In this document: positions 17,794 to 27,302 of the stretch, one piece after another
Layout: each line of letters begins with the position of its first letter
How positions within the stretch are numbered: the stretch's first letter is position 1
Assembly: GCF_003570725.1 (NCBI RefSeq)
Contig: NZ_QWVS01000015.1
Location: 175,843-239,842 of the forward strand
Length of the DNA: 64,000 nucleotides
Direction of reading: 5' to 3'
Origin: Peribacillus asahii
GTDB taxonomy: Bacteria; Bacillota; Bacilli; Bacillales; DSM-1321
Program-made: the position numbers and the translations under genes
The notes under the pieces: model-generated
Database searches by the model: none
What the model saw: only the letters and a program-made list of their open reading frames with translations
Told to the model about the DNA's origin: nothing

Positions 17794-18285
17794 TTAATTG
17801 CTTATTGAACCTTCACAGATTGGCAAGATTGTCGAACACTTAATTTCTCTTAATGCTAAGCTCGTTTGAATTCGAGTAATGCCTAGTTTATTTAACTTCC
17901 TAATAAAAAGTTCAAGCTCCTTCCTCTCTTTAATAATCACTTTTAATAAATAATCATACTCCCCTGTTAAACAGTGACATTCTAATACTTCAGGCATCGT
18001 TTTTAACGCTTTTTCTACTACTTTTATTTGCTCCTCTTGATGGATGTTTGTACTCATAAAAATAAAACATAATAAATCAAATCCCAATTTCTCTTGATTT
18101 AAAATGGCCACCTGTTGATTAATAAATCCTTCCTGCTCTAAGCGCTTGATTCTCGCATGAGTTGCAGGCGGAGACAAATTGACACGCTTAGCCATCTCTA
18201 TATTGCTGATTTGTACTTGTTTTTGTAAAATATCTAAAATTTGAAGATCTATTTTATCTAATACTTTGCTCACGATGGATTCCAC
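17794..18285 (-). CDS. Lrp/AsnC family transcriptional regulator
   Basis: A 163-residue Lrp-type protein. The HTH is LDILQKQVQISNIEMAKRVN...ARIKRLEQEGFI (residues about 15-55), and the C-terminal RAM domain has MPEVLECHCLTGEYDYLLKV. Such regulators bind amino acids and often control divergent exporters. The start is GTG at 18285, with GGGGGAG 5 nt upstream. It is divergent from an EamA-family permease, a classic regulator/exporter pair, so a feedback loop on amino-acid efflux is a reasonable inference. Confidence 0.9.
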   Translation of the reverse strand: MESIVSKVLDKIDLQILDILQKQVQISNIEMAKRVNLSPPATHARIKRLEQEGFINQQVAILNQEKLGFDLLCFIFMSTNIHQEEQIKVVEKALKTMPEVLECHCLTGEYDYLLKVIIKERKELELFIRKLNKLGITRIQTSLALREIKCSTILPICEGSISN

Positions 18286-18524
18286 GTCTTCTCCCCCTTT
18301 ATAATTGTTCCAAAAACAATCTCATTCCTGCATAGAAAAGTGAATTTTATTCGGTAAAGAACTTATATACTTTTTAAAATTTCAAATTTATATCATAAAA
18401 CAAATTAAACCACTACGTATATAACGAAAGTGTTAAAATTATTCACATCAATACTATACGCCATTGTGCACAATGACTTCAATAGCTTTTACAGTCTTTT
18501 GAAATAGGAATGGAGCTAACTAAC

Positions 18525-19454
18525 ATGCGGTATGTTTACTTCTCATTATTACTATTAACTAGTTCATTATGGGCAGGTAATTTTATTATCAGCAAGTCTC
18601 TTGTTGAACACGCCTCCTCGATGACCTTAACAAGCTTGCGCTGGATCATTGCCGTCCTCGTCCTATTACCGATTGTATGGTGGAAAGAAAGAAAAATCCT
18701 TCCTTCACGAGATGCCCTTTTCCCTTTATTTTTAATGGGTATTACCGGAGTTACATTATTTAATCTGTTACAATTTGCTGCATTAGAGCATACTTCGGCG
18801 ACAAATGCAGGCTTAATTTCAACATTCAATATGATTTCAATCGCCCTATTCTCTTTTATCTTTTTAAAGGAAAAAATGAATAAACGGCAAATACTTTCGA
18901 TTATTTTTTCATTTCTTGGAGTGATGCTTGTTCTTTCTAAAGGAAACATAGACCTATTTCTCTCATTCCAATTTAATTCGGGAGACGGTTATATGTTCGC
19001 TGCAGTAGCGATTTGGGGAATTTATTCTGTTTGTAGCAAGTGGGCGCTATCAAAGACTTCGGCAATGATGGCTACTCTCTATTCAGGCATATTCGGACTT
19101 CTTGTTCTGCTTCCCTTCAATCTTTCAAGCTTTGCGGTATCCAATATTAATGCTTCATTCATTCAATCGATGCTTTATACAGGTGTCATTTCTACAGTCG
19201 TCTGCACCGTACTTTGGAATCTTGGGGTAAAACATGTAGGAGCCACCGTTTCAGGACTTTTCTTAAACTTCAACCCAATCTTCACTGCTATTTTTGCTTT
19301 TCTATTTTTAGGCGAACAAATGACAAGCATCCAAGTAATCGGCAGCAGTATCGTTATTGCAGGATGCTATGCATTTTCACATTTTAAAACAAAGAATATT
19401 CCAAATAAAGCTGACGTCCGTCATAGTTTGCAAAACTACAAAAACACCGTTTAA
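18525..19454 (+). CDS. EamA (DMT) family permease
   Basis: A ten-helix drug/metabolite transporter with two EamA repeats of about 140 residues each. The first starts SLLLLTSSLWAGNFIISKSL, the second with YMFAAVAIWGIYSVCSKWAL. ATG 18525 is preferred because GGAG lies 9 nt upstream (309 residues); an ATG at 18510 would add five residues. The substrate is unknown; divergence from an Lrp-type regulator suggests amino-acid or related export. The terminator overlaps the stop codon. Confidence 0.88.
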   Translation: MRYVYFSLLLLTSSLWAGNFIISKSLVEHASSMTLTSLRWIIAVLVLLPIVWWKERKILPSRDALFPLFLMGITGVTLFNLLQFAALEHTSATNAGLISTFNMISIALFSFIFLKEKMNKRQILSIIFSFLGVMLVLSKGNIDLFLSFQFNSGDGYMFAAVAIWGIYSVCSKWALSKTSAMMATLYSGIFGLLVLLPFNLSSFAVSNINASFIQSMLYTGVISTVVCTVLWNLGVKHVGATVSGLFLNFNPIFTAIFAFLFLGEQMTSIQVIGSSIVIAGCYAFSHFKTKNIPNKADVRHSLQNYKNTV

Positions 19455-19466
19455 ACGGTGTTTTTC
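19440..19466 (+). terminator. terminator overlapping EamA stop
   Basis: AAAAACACCG / CGGTGTTTTT hairpin. Confidence 0.85.
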
Positions 19467-19605
19467 TCAGAGTGTAGAGAAACCCTTTATTTTTTAATTT
19501 TCGTTTGAACTCCATCTTTTTTCTGTTGTTTCCGCACTAAATATTGTGTTATTTCCTGATTCAAAAAACAATATATGGATTTCCTATGAATATAAAAATA
19601 AAAGA

Positions 19606-20403
19606 TTACTTATTTATTCTCGGCTTTGCTGGGTTACAATTAGGCATATTTCCTCCCGTAGCCTGAGCCAACTTCGTTAAATAATAGCATTCTTCTCTAA
19701 ACATATGGTCAGCCATAAGAGGAGCAAAAGTGCCAAGCGCTTGTTCGCTAAGCTCCAATTCTTCAATTTCTTTTAGAAAGCCCATAAATAACTGCATTTC
19801 AAGAGTCACATTTTCATTAAACCTAGTTAAAGCAGGAAATATTGATAAATTCGTTCGTAAGTATCCTGTCATTTCAACAGCTTTTAAATAGAAAGCTTCA
19901 AAATCTTTTGTAAAACGATTGCTCTGCTCTTTAATTTTCTTTTCTATCCGGTCCATGTTATCTGATATAGCTCCTGCATGACCAGCTGCATCTAACGTCC
20001 AAAGTAAATGCTGATGAAGCGCATGGGCGATCGGGGGAATCTTTCCTAATTTTAAATAGCCTAGTAGACGAAGATATTCTTCTAATTCATTCACCATATG
20101 ATTGATAAATGTAGGCCCTAAATGAATCGTAACTTTTCCTAGTAAGAGCTTTTCAATTAACGTTAATTTAACCATTCGAAATCTCAGCGCTTCTTCCTCC
20201 GCTTTTTTACTTAATTGAATCATATTCATCGTTCCGACACTTTCTAGCAGGCGGTCAAATGTATGAATAAAATAGTTAGCTCGATCAATTTCTTCTTTTT
20301 CTTTCGGCGCCAGAGAATCATGAATAAAACGAGCATGATCACCTAAAATTTGAAGCCAAAACCCATGTTCAAACTTTGCGGATTGTTCATATTCAGCAGC
20401 CAC
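19606..20403 (-). CDS. DUF2935 protein (duplicated four-helix domains)
   Basis: 265 residues starting from GTG 20403, chosen because GGAAGGAG sits 7 nt before it; the frame extends upstream to 20454 without a ribosome site. Two similar helical halves each carry His/Glu-rich helices. The first has FEHGFWLQILGDHARFIHDSL, the second LMADHMFREECYYLTKLAQA. The DUF2935 fold resembles a ferritin-like or hemerythrin-like bundle, so metal binding is plausible but not shown. Single gene, function unknown. Confidence 0.82.
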   Translation of the reverse strand: MAAEYEQSAKFEHGFWLQILGDHARFIHDSLAPKEKEEIDRANYFIHTFDRLLESVGTMNMIQLSKKAEEEALRFRMVKLTLIEKLLLGKVTIHLGPTFINHMVNELEEYLRLLGYLKLGKIPPIAHALHQHLLWTLDAAGHAGAISDNMDRIEKKIKEQSNRFTKDFEAFYLKAVEMTGYLRTNLSIFPALTRFNENVTLEMQLFMGFLKEIEELELSEQALGTFAPLMADHMFREECYYLTKLAQATGGNMPNCNPAKPRINK

Positions 20404-20487
20404 AACATCTCTCCTTCCACTCTTACTCATACATGATATCTGACAAATGCACACTTTATGCCTAGATTGATTGCCTCTCCTCTAAAA

Positions 20488-20520
20488 CAAAAAAACAGCC
20501 TCCCCTTAAAGGTTAGCTGC
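20488..20520 (-). terminator. terminator of comK
   Basis: CAGC...GCTG imperfect stem followed by seven T on the minus strand. Confidence 0.6.
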
Positions 20521-20527
20521 TTCCTGC

Positions 20528-21085
20528 TTACTTTTCTTCATCCTTCTCCGCAAAGCTAAATTCCCCGTTTCCTTTCCGTAAAATAAAGTCACTTTCTCGT
20601 TCATAAAGAAACAGCATTTTCTTCGCAGAACGATGTGTAAGCGTCATTTGAAGGCGTGATGCTTGCCCCATTTTCATATCAATCTGGCTAATATTCATCG
20701 GAACGATTAAGCAATGTCCGTAACTCGTATAAACAATCGTTTCTTTTCCCAGTCTCTCAAGACGATTAATATGAGCATTCGCAAGCCATACGCTATCTTT
20801 TCTGCGGAACGAGCCACACGGAAAGAAAACAAGTCCTTCCTTTGTATCAATTGCAACCGGAACTGAATATTTCTCCTCTAAAATCTCTCTCGCTCCTAAA
20901 ATAGCTCCTTCTCGACAAGAACCGTAATACTTCAAAGTCCGATCAATAATGTCATTTGGTGTCATCGCAACGAAAAACATCCGCTCTCCTTCAATCACTC
21001 TCGTAAACTCATTACCAAACTCGTCATATTCTGATGATAAACTAACGGTTTCCTTATTTATCATATACACTTTTCGTTTATCCAT
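20528..21085 (-). CDS. comK: competence transcription factor ComK homologue
   Basis: A 185-residue ComK-family protein. Recognisable blocks are IIDRTLKYYGSCREGAILGAREIL (residues about 46-69), VPVAIDTKEGLVFFPCGSFRRKDSVWLANAHI (75-106) and LTHRSAKKMLFLYERE near 150. ComK binds paired AT boxes and switches on DNA-uptake genes. The ATG follows AGGAGGAGAG. The C-terminus is about 10 residues shorter than B. subtilis ComK, the part that binds MecA, so proteolytic control may differ. Many Bacillus genomes hold a second comK, so this may be one of two. Confidence 0.88.
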   Translation of the reverse strand: MDKRKVYMINKETVSLSSEYDEFGNEFTRVIEGERMFFVAMTPNDIIDRTLKYYGSCREGAILGAREILEEKYSVPVAIDTKEGLVFFPCGSFRRKDSVWLANAHINRLERLGKETIVYTSYGHCLIVPMNISQIDMKMGQASRLQMTLTHRSAKKMLFLYERESDFILRKGNGEFSFAEKDEEK

Positions 21086-21303
21086 ATAACTCTCCTCCTA
21101 TTTTCAATTTGTGATAAAAGGAGTTACTAGCTATTAAGCAGGATAGACTCCTAAACGAATCGCTTTTTAGCATGGAAATCGTCCCTTCCACCTACTTGAA
21201 GTATACAACTAGTATACTAGCTTTTCGATATTTTTGTATGAGAGAAAAGTTAATCTCGTCTCGTTGGGCCTCCGCAGATCTTCCTGCTGTTGAATAATTG
21301 ATT

Positions 21304-21337
21304 CAAAAAAATAGAGCTGACCCAAATAGTCAGCCCA
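21304..21337 (-). terminator. terminator of RDD gene
   Basis: GGGCTGAC / GTCAGCTC imperfect stem, then TATTTTTTT on the minus strand. Confidence 0.65.
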
Positions 21338-21344
21338 TATCGAT

Positions 21345-21923
21345 TTATCTTTTATAAACAACAACTGTCTTAGCAACAAAATCATGCAGTGATTGTTTCT
21401 TTTCTGTAAAGGCTGCGATAATGTAGCCAATGTATAAAATACTTGAGAGAATGGTCGCAAAATAACGACCAAGCGCACGTAAAAAAGAAATTCGCTGACC
21501 GTTTAAGTCGGTGACTTTAATGCCAACAATCATTTTCCCAAGCGTTCCTTGCCATTTTGAGGCATGCATACCTGCATAATAGAGTATACCAATTACGATA
21601 GATAAGACCCAAACCACTACTTGAATAATCAACATCGTAACATCGAATTCAGTCATAGATTGTTCATAATACTCATCGCCGGAGTAACTATCATAAGAAC
21701 TCTCGAAATTCGAAATTTCCCCTGTAGAAAACAGAGAGAAAACCCCCAACATAAGTGCGATAATAAAAATTGGAATTCCTATAATAATTCCATCAATCAT
21801 AGAGGCTACTAAGCGAATCCAAAATCCTGCATATTTCGTACGTTCTGTTTCATTCAATATCGTACCGCAGTTTTGACAAAAATCTCCGCCCGTTGCTTCA
21901 TGCCCACATTTTTGGCAATACAT
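21345..21923 (-). CDS. RDD family membrane protein with N-terminal zinc ribbon
   Basis: A 192-residue protein. The N-terminal zinc ribbon has Cys at 3, 6, 16 and 19 (YCQKCG...FCQNCG), then an RDD domain beginning GFWIRLVASMIDGIIIG near residue 33. There are three to four membrane segments and a late LHDFVAKTVVV motif. RDD proteins include proposed transporters, but no substrate is established. The ATG follows AAGGAGG. It stands alone. Confidence 0.88.
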   Translation of the reverse strand: MYCQKCGHEATGGDFCQNCGTILNETERTKYAGFWIRLVASMIDGIIIGIPIFIIALMLGVFSLFSTGEISNFESSYDSYSGDEYYEQSMTEFDVTMLIIQVVVWVLSIVIGILYYAGMHASKWQGTLGKMIVGIKVTDLNGQRISFLRALGRYFATILSSILYIGYIIAAFTEKKQSLHDFVAKTVVVYKR

Positions 21924-22276
21924 GGTCTTGTCATTCCTCCTTCATTAGTTTTATAGAAAAAAGCATCCAGTTCATCCCTATGCTTCAAACTACCTAAATA
22001 GTAGTGTAATATAGTTCGACAAAATATAATAGGTGCCGAAAGCCAGATTTTCCCCTTCAATTCTACTTATATACTTTTTCATTCTGATCAGATGAAAATG
22101 ACCCCCTCAATCGTTTTATCAACAATATGGTGTAACACAGCCGCTCATTAAAGCTAAAGCCCCCTTCATCCAAAAGGGGGCCTTAGCTTTTTAGTTTGTA
22201 ATAGTATTAGTCGCTCATGTACAGAGTGGTTTAGCGTTGTTAGAAACTTGTTCAACATCCCAACGCAGCCCGCGAA
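21924..22276. other. 353-bp intergenic stretch without a gene
   Basis: It contains a near-palindrome around CTGATCAG (about 22080-22104) and a TCAACAA-containing segment (22118-22156) resembling a segment near 45777-45814. A hairpin that duplicates the leuS terminator follows at 22148-22195. No coding frame with a ribosome site was seen. Confidence 0.5.
22148..22195 (-). terminator. hairpin downstream of the symporter, copy of the leuS terminator
   Basis: AAAGCTAA-GCCCCCTT / AAGGGGGC-TTAGCTTT stem. The core GCCCCCTTCATCCAAAA is shared with the terminator at 23983-24012, including the adjacent TTTTAGTTTG. Confidence 0.7.
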
Positions 22277-23749
22277 TCATTTTGCAGCTAGTTTATATGA
22301 CGTTGTAAACTTTCTAACTATTAGACTCACTATAATCGTAACAAGAAAGTTGATTAGCAAAGCAATAATCCCAACATTCAAATCTTTTGCTGCTTGAGGT
22401 AAAGGTGGAAACAAGGTGCCAATCGTTGATTCACTAATAGTAATATAAGCTACAGTTGCTATTCCGCAAATAATCCCTGCTGTGGCTCCATACTTATTAA
22501 CAAAATTGTTCCTCATGAAGCTAAAAAGAAGGGCTGGAAATAATTGTGTCATCAGGCTATACCCCATCAGAATAAGAGTCGCAAGCGTATCTCCGCCATT
22601 TAAAGTAAAATAGACAGATATAAGAGCAATTACAGGAACAAGGTACTTAGCCAATTGTCCAATGCTATGTTCAGTAGCTGACGGCACGAACGGCTTATAC
22701 ACATTTTTTGCTAACAAAGTAGCCCCGCTCATCAAAAGCATCGAACCTGGTACTAGGGCAGTCAATAAACCTGCTCCTCCAATTAAACCAATAAACCAAG
22801 GATTAAAGGTTTCAATAGAAATACGTAATAAAGCAAGATCTACATCTCCCCCTTCTAACCCTGGTACCTTCAGGATAGCAGCAAATCCAACGAAAAAGAC
22901 AAATAACAACATAAGTGTATATAAAGGACTGATAATAGCATTTCTACGAAATACCTTGCCACTCTTTGCTGTATAGACAGAACTGAAAACTTGCGGCCAC
23001 ATATAGAAACCTAATACAAGTAAGATGACCGTGGAGATAAACCATGAAACACTAAGCCCTTGTTCAGGAAGTTTTAAAAATCCAGGCTTAGCCGTATGAA
23101 TCGCCTCAAACATCGGCTGAAGCCCCCCATAATAATGAAGCGGGAGATAAATTCCTAAGAAGCCTATTACGACGACCATCATAATATCCTTAATGACAGC
23201 TGTCCAAGCTGAACCACGTATTCCTGATATCATGACATAAATGGTCAAACTAATTGCCCCCATCCAGATTGCAATAGGCATAGAAATAACTCCGTATGAT
23301 GCTTCAGAAACAATAATACCTAATCCTTTAAGTTGAACAACTATAACAGGAATGATTGCAATAACACCAACTAACGCTACTAATACGCCTAAATATGGGC
23401 TCTTATACTTACTGACAAAGAAATCAGATTGTGACATTAGATTATTTTCTTTCGCATATTTCCAAATGACAGGTAATAACCAATAAGACAATACATACGA
23501 TAAACTAATGTAAATAAGAACATATAAAGCTGGTGCCCCTTTTCCATATGCCCATCCACTTCCTCCAAGGAAAGAAAAAGTCGTATAAATTTCTCCAGCC
23601 ATTAAAAGAAAGACAAGCATAGAACCAAAACCTCGGCCGCCAACCGTCCATTGCTCCAAGTTCATATCTTTTCCTTTTACAGACATAATTCCAAGAAAAA
23701 TCGCCAATATCCAAAAAACTAAAATAATCAAAAGCGCACTATTCATCAT
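22277..23749 (-). CDS. sodium:solute symporter (SSS family, PanF/MctP-like)
   Basis: A 490-residue protein with about 13 hydrophobic segments. Family marks are WTVGGRGFGSMLVFLLMAGEIYTTFSFLGG (residues about 34-63) and GGAGLLTALVPGSMLLMSGATLLAKNVY (about 329-356). SSS carriers couple Na+ entry to uptake of organic acids, vitamins or sugars; the companion DUF3311 subunit is typical of monocarboxylate/pantothenate-like members. Its start overlaps the DUF3311 stop (ATGA), so the two are translationally coupled. The pair is bracketed by two copies of the same terminator. Confidence 0.88.
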   Translation of the reverse strand: MMNSALLIILVFWILAIFLGIMSVKGKDMNLEQWTVGGRGFGSMLVFLLMAGEIYTTFSFLGGSGWAYGKGAPALYVLIYISLSYVLSYWLLPVIWKYAKENNLMSQSDFFVSKYKSPYLGVLVALVGVIAIIPVIVVQLKGLGIIVSEASYGVISMPIAIWMGAISLTIYVMISGIRGSAWTAVIKDIMMVVVIGFLGIYLPLHYYGGLQPMFEAIHTAKPGFLKLPEQGLSVSWFISTVILLVLGFYMWPQVFSSVYTAKSGKVFRRNAIISPLYTLMLLFVFFVGFAAILKVPGLEGGDVDLALLRISIETFNPWFIGLIGGAGLLTALVPGSMLLMSGATLLAKNVYKPFVPSATEHSIGQLAKYLVPVIALISVYFTLNGGDTLATLILMGYSLMTQLFPALLFSFMRNNFVNKYGATAGIICGIATVAYITISESTIGTLFPPLPQAAKDLNVGIIALLINFLVTIIVSLIVRKFTTSYKLAAK

Positions 23750-23964
23750 TCATCCCCTTCCTGATTTCGAGGATCCAGCTTGTACATAATCCCCAAAATA
23801 ACAGAGGTAAGCACTGTCCACATCGCCATCCAGAATATATTGAAAGGCATTCCTAACACGAAAGGTTCTACTCTATTAACTAAAGGAAGAAAACCTAAAA
23901 TGCCTATAAAAGGAACGATAGAAAGAATATAGATAATCTTCATTACAAAATCTCTCCATTCCAC
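23746..23964 (-). CDS. DUF3311 small membrane subunit
   Basis: A 72-residue protein with two hydrophobic segments (ILSIVPFIGILGFLPLVNRV and FNIFWMAMWTVLTSVILGIMY) and the PFxLGMPF loop, as in DUF3311 proteins that accompany SSS symporters. It is probably an accessory subunit of the carrier encoded immediately downstream with a 4-bp overlap. Confidence 0.82.
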   Translation of the reverse strand: MEWRDFVMKIIYILSIVPFIGILGFLPLVNRVEPFVLGMPFNIFWMAMWTVLTSVILGIMYKLDPRNQEGDE

Positions 23965-23982
23965 GATTAGTTAAGAATACAA

Positions 23983-24014
23983 GTAGCCCCCTTCATCCAA
24001 AAAGGGGGCTACAT
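23983..24014 (-). terminator. terminator of leuS
   Basis: GTAGCCCCC (23983-23991) / GGGGGCTAC (24004-24012) hairpin directly after the leuS stop. Confidence 0.75.
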
Positions 24015-24019
24015 TTATT

Positions 24020-26434
24020 TTAGTTTGCTACAATATTCACCAATTTACCCGGTACAGCAATCACTTTACGGACCGTTTTCCCATCGATTTGTTCTTTAAC
24101 CGCATTGTCACCCATTGCGATTTCTTCTAACTTTTCTTTGGTTGTATCTGTTGGCACCATAAGTTTTGCTTTTACTTTACCGTTAATTTGGACAACGATT
24201 TCCACTTCATTATCAATTAATTTTGCTTCATCGTAAGCAGGCCATGTTTCATATGTGATGCTTTCTGTATGACCAAGATGTGCCCAAAGCTCTTCAGCAA
24301 TATGTGGAGCAACTGGTGATAATAATTTAACAAAGCCTTCAATATATTCTTTTGGAAGAGCCTCTGCTTTATAGCAATCGTTAATAAACACCATTAATTG
24401 TGAAATCGCTGTGTTGAACTTCAAGTCCTCATAGTTCTCTGTCACTTTTTTCACAGTTTGGTGATATACTTTTTCCAATTTACCTGTAGAATCTCCCTCA
24501 ACGATTTTATCTGTTAGTTGATTGTTATCATCTACAAGCAATCGCCAAATACGATCTAAGAAACGACGAGCTCCATCGAGACCATTTGTTGACCACGCAA
24601 TAGATGCATCAAGCGGCCCCATGAACATTTCATACAGACGAAGTGTATCCGCACCATGGCTTTCCACGATGTCATCTGGATTTACGACATTTCCTTTTGA
24701 TTTACTCATTTTTTCATTGTTTTCTCCGAGGATCATCCCTTGGTTAAACAAGTTTTGGAATGGCTCTTTTGTTGGAACCACACCAAGATCATATAAGAAT
24801 TTATGCCAGAAGCGAGCGTATAATAAGTGAAGAACCGCATGCTCTGCTCCACCAATATAAATATCGACTGGAAGCCATTCTTTTAATTTTTCAGCGTCTG
24901 CCAACGCATCTGCATTGTTTGGGTCAATATAACGTAAGTAGTACCAGCTACTTCCCGCCCACTGCGGCATTGTATTCGTTTCACGACGACCTTTACGCCC
25001 ATTCTCGTCAGTTACGTTCACCCATTCTGTAATATTCGCAAGTGGGGATTCACCTGTTCCAGAAGGCTTGATGTCTGTTGTCTTCGGTAAAAGCAATGGA
25101 AGCTCTTCTTCTTTTAACGCTTCTACGCTGCCATCTTCCCAATGAATAATCGGAATTGGTTCACCCCAATAGCGTTGACGGCTAAATAACCAGTCACGTA
25201 AGCGGAACGTTACTTTTTTCGTACCGATTCCTTTTTCCTCTAACCACTGAATCATCGTTTTAATTGCGTCTTCTTTATTTAAACCATCTAAGAAGTCCGA
25301 GTTTACGTGCATACCGTCGCCTGTGTAAGCTTCTTTCGTTACATCTCCGCCTGCAACAACTTCAATGATTGGTAATTCAAACTTCACTGCAAATTCATAG
25401 TCACGTTCATCATGCGCTGGGACAGCCATAATTGCACCTGTTCCATAGCTGATTAACACATAGTCAGCTATCCAAATTGGCATTTTGGCACCGTTTACTG
25501 GATTAATAGCATAAGCACCTGTGAAAACACCTGTTTTATCTTTCGCTAAATCCGTTCTTTCAAGATCGCTTTTATGTTTCACTCGATCTAAATATGCGTC
25601 AACTGCTGCTCGTTGCTCAGCTGTTGTAATTTTTTCAACAAACGGATGCTCTGGCGCTAGTACAGCATATGTCGCCCCAAATAATGTATCTGGACGAGTC
25701 GTGAACACCGTAAAAGTTTCATCATGTCCATCAATACCAAATGTTACTTCCGCTCCTTCAGAACGGCCAATCCAGTTACGCTGCATATCTTTAATATTTT
25801 CTGGCCAATCAACCGTTTCTAAGTCGTCAAGTAAACGATCCGCATACGCTGTAATACGAAGCATCCATTGTTTCATCGGACGGCGCTCTACTGGATGACC
25901 TCCACGCTCACTCACTCCATCAATGACTTCCTCATTAGCAAGTACGGTTCCAAGTGCTGGACACCAGTTCACCGGCACTTCATCTACATAAGCAAGGCCT
26001 TTTTCATATAACTTTAAGAAAATCCATTGTGTCCATTTATAATAACTTGGATCGGTTGTATTAATTTCACGATCCCAATCATATGAGAAACCAAGTGATT
26101 TAATTTGACGACGGAATGTATTAATATTGTGCTCTGTAAATTCAGCTGGATCATTTCCTGTATCAATTGCATATTGTTCTGCAGGAAGACCAAATGCATC
26201 CCACCCAATTGGATGTAATACATTATAGCCTTGCATACGTTTCATACGTGCTAAAATATCACTCGCTGTATAGCCTTCTGGATGACCTACATGAAGACCT
26301 GCTCCAGATGGGTAAGGAAACATATCCAAAGCATAGAATTTACGCTTTCCACTTTCTTCTCCCGTTTTAAATGTTTTATTCTCTTCCCAATATTGTTGCC
26401 ATTTCGCTTCAATACTTTTATGATCAAAACTCAT
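24020..26434 (-). CDS. leuS: leucyl-tRNA synthetase
   Basis: An 804-residue class I synthetase of normal bacterial length. Domains: the HIGH motif as HVGH in [16 protein letters not shown] (residues about 41-56), the CP1 editing domain with [12 protein letters not shown] and [16 protein letters not shown] in [15 protein letters not shown] near 576, an anticodon-binding helical domain, and a C-terminal extension ending [17 protein letters not shown]. It charges tRNA-Leu. It is controlled by a leucine T-box leader immediately upstream. Confidence 0.98.
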   Translation of the reverse strand: MSFDHKSIEAKWQQYWEENKTFKTGEESGKRKFYALDMFPYPSGAGLHVGHPEGYTASDILARMKRMQGYNVLHPIGWDAFGLPAEQYAIDTGNDPAEFTEHNINTFRRQIKSLGFSYDWDREINTTDPSYYKWTQWIFLKLYEKGLAYVDEVPVNWCPALGTVLANEEVIDGVSERGGHPVERRPMKQWMLRITAYADRLLDDLETVDWPENIKDMQRNWIGRSEGAEVTFGIDGHDETFTVFTTRPDTLFGATYAVLAPEHPFVEKITTAEQRAAVDAYLDRVKHKSDLERTDLAKDKTGVFTGAYAINPVNGAKMPIWIADYVLISYGTGAIMAVPAHDERDYEFAVKFELPIIEVVAGGDVTKEAYTGDGMHVNSDFLDGLNKEDAIKTMIQWLEEKGIGTKKVTFRLRDWLFSRQRYWGEPIPIIHWEDGSVEALKEEELPLLLPKTTDIKPSGTGESPLANITEWVNVTDENGRKGRRETNTMPQWAGSSWYYLRYIDPNNADALADAEKLKEWLPVDIYIGGAEHAVLHLLYARFWHKFLYDLGVVPTKEPFQNLFNQGMILGENNEKMSKSKGNVVNPDDIVESHGADTLRLYEMFMGPLDASIAWSTNGLDGARRFLDRIWRLLVDDNNQLTDKIVEGDSTGKLEKVYHQTVKKVTENYEDLKFNTAISQLMVFINDCYKAEALPKEYIEGFVKLLSPVAPHIAEELWAHLGHTESITYETWPAYDEAKLIDNEVEIVVQINGKVKAKLMVPTDTTKEKLEEIAMGDNAVKEQIDGKTVRKVIAVPGKLVNIVAN

Positions 26435-26457
26435 GTTCTTTCCTCCTACTTTTCTTC

Positions 26458-26720
26458 TTTAAGAGCATATAAAAAACCCCTCATCCCAAATAGGGACGAG
26501 AGGATTATGTATATCTTCCCGCGGTACCACCCACATTGGCAACTCGCTTATGTCGCCCAGCTCAAACACCCGTAACGTGGATTAAACGTCAGGCATTACT
26601 ACTAGTTCACACCTGAAACTCCGAGGCGAGTTCACAATCATTCCAGGTTGACTTGCACCATCCGTCAACTCTCTACAACTGGTTCTAACTGCTACTACTC
26701 CTCATCATAGCCTTTATAAA
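26458..26720 (-). promoter_or_regulatory. T-box riboswitch of leuS (Leu, CUC specifier)
   Basis: Minus-strand leader. The T-box core GGGTGGTACCGCGG lies at about 26518-26533. A terminator, GTCCC-TATTT-GGGAT extended, with six T is at about 26470-26502. Stem I has an AGTAGTAGCAG region and a GTGAACTCGCC segment in which CTC is the likely specifier for leucine. Uncharged tRNA-Leu is expected to stabilise the antiterminator. Confidence 0.93.
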
Positions 26721-26902
26721 CATTGTTTAATTATAATTCATTCTAGTCAATTTCTTTCATAATTGCAATAGGGCTCACAAACATTATGAACGAGTTCGCC
26801 TATATATATGCATTTCTTCTGAAAATTGTGAGTTATTTCTCATTTTAGTCCACATATGCACTAAAAAGGGCTACCCAATCCAAACTTGGGTAACCCGCTT
26901 AC

Positions 26903-27166
26903 TTAATGCCGTAATGTAATCATATCGTGTCTCATTAAATCGAGCTGTCCTTTCATCCGCTGAAGTCGCTCTTTCTGCTCTGGATTTGCACTCGCATAAA
27001 TTGGTTCCATCTGTCTCATAGCCTCTTCTAAATAAGATTGCGCACTTTGGTAGGTTTCATCATCCCAATGCTCCTGCCTTGATGCCTCTGTATATTCAAA
27101 ACCTGCAAATCGGAGAGCCCCTTCACATTGCTCTAAAAAATGGTCAATAGATTGTCTTGTTCCCAT
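26903..27166 (-). CDS. ytzC: DUF2524 protein (YtzC-like)
   Basis: An 87-residue, highly charged helical protein starting MGTRQSIDHFLEQCEGALRF and containing SANPEQKERLQRMKGQLDLM. ATG 27166 is chosen because AAGGAGAGG lies 8 nt upstream; 13 further in-frame codons lack a site. It resembles B. subtilis YtzC, which also lies next to ytqA. Function unknown; coiled-coil propensity is evident. It is divergent from mnmL. Confidence 0.82.
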   Translation of the reverse strand: MGTRQSIDHFLEQCEGALRFAGFEYTEASRQEHWDDETYQSAQSYLEEAMRQMEPIYASANPEQKERLQRMKGQLDLMRHDMITLRH

Positions 27167-27302
27167 TCTTATCCTCTCCTTCGCATTCATTTGATGACGA
27201 ATCATCGAACTTAGTTTAAGGCAAATACACGGAAATTATTCTTGACTAAAATGTTGTATAATTAGGTGGCATAAATCAATTAAACATAGGAGGTTGCTGA
27301 TT

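Noticed and set aside
21209..21478. 89-codon minus-strand frame overlapping the RDD gene
   Set aside because: It overlaps the 3' end of the RDD gene in another frame, crosses its terminator and has no recognisable domain.
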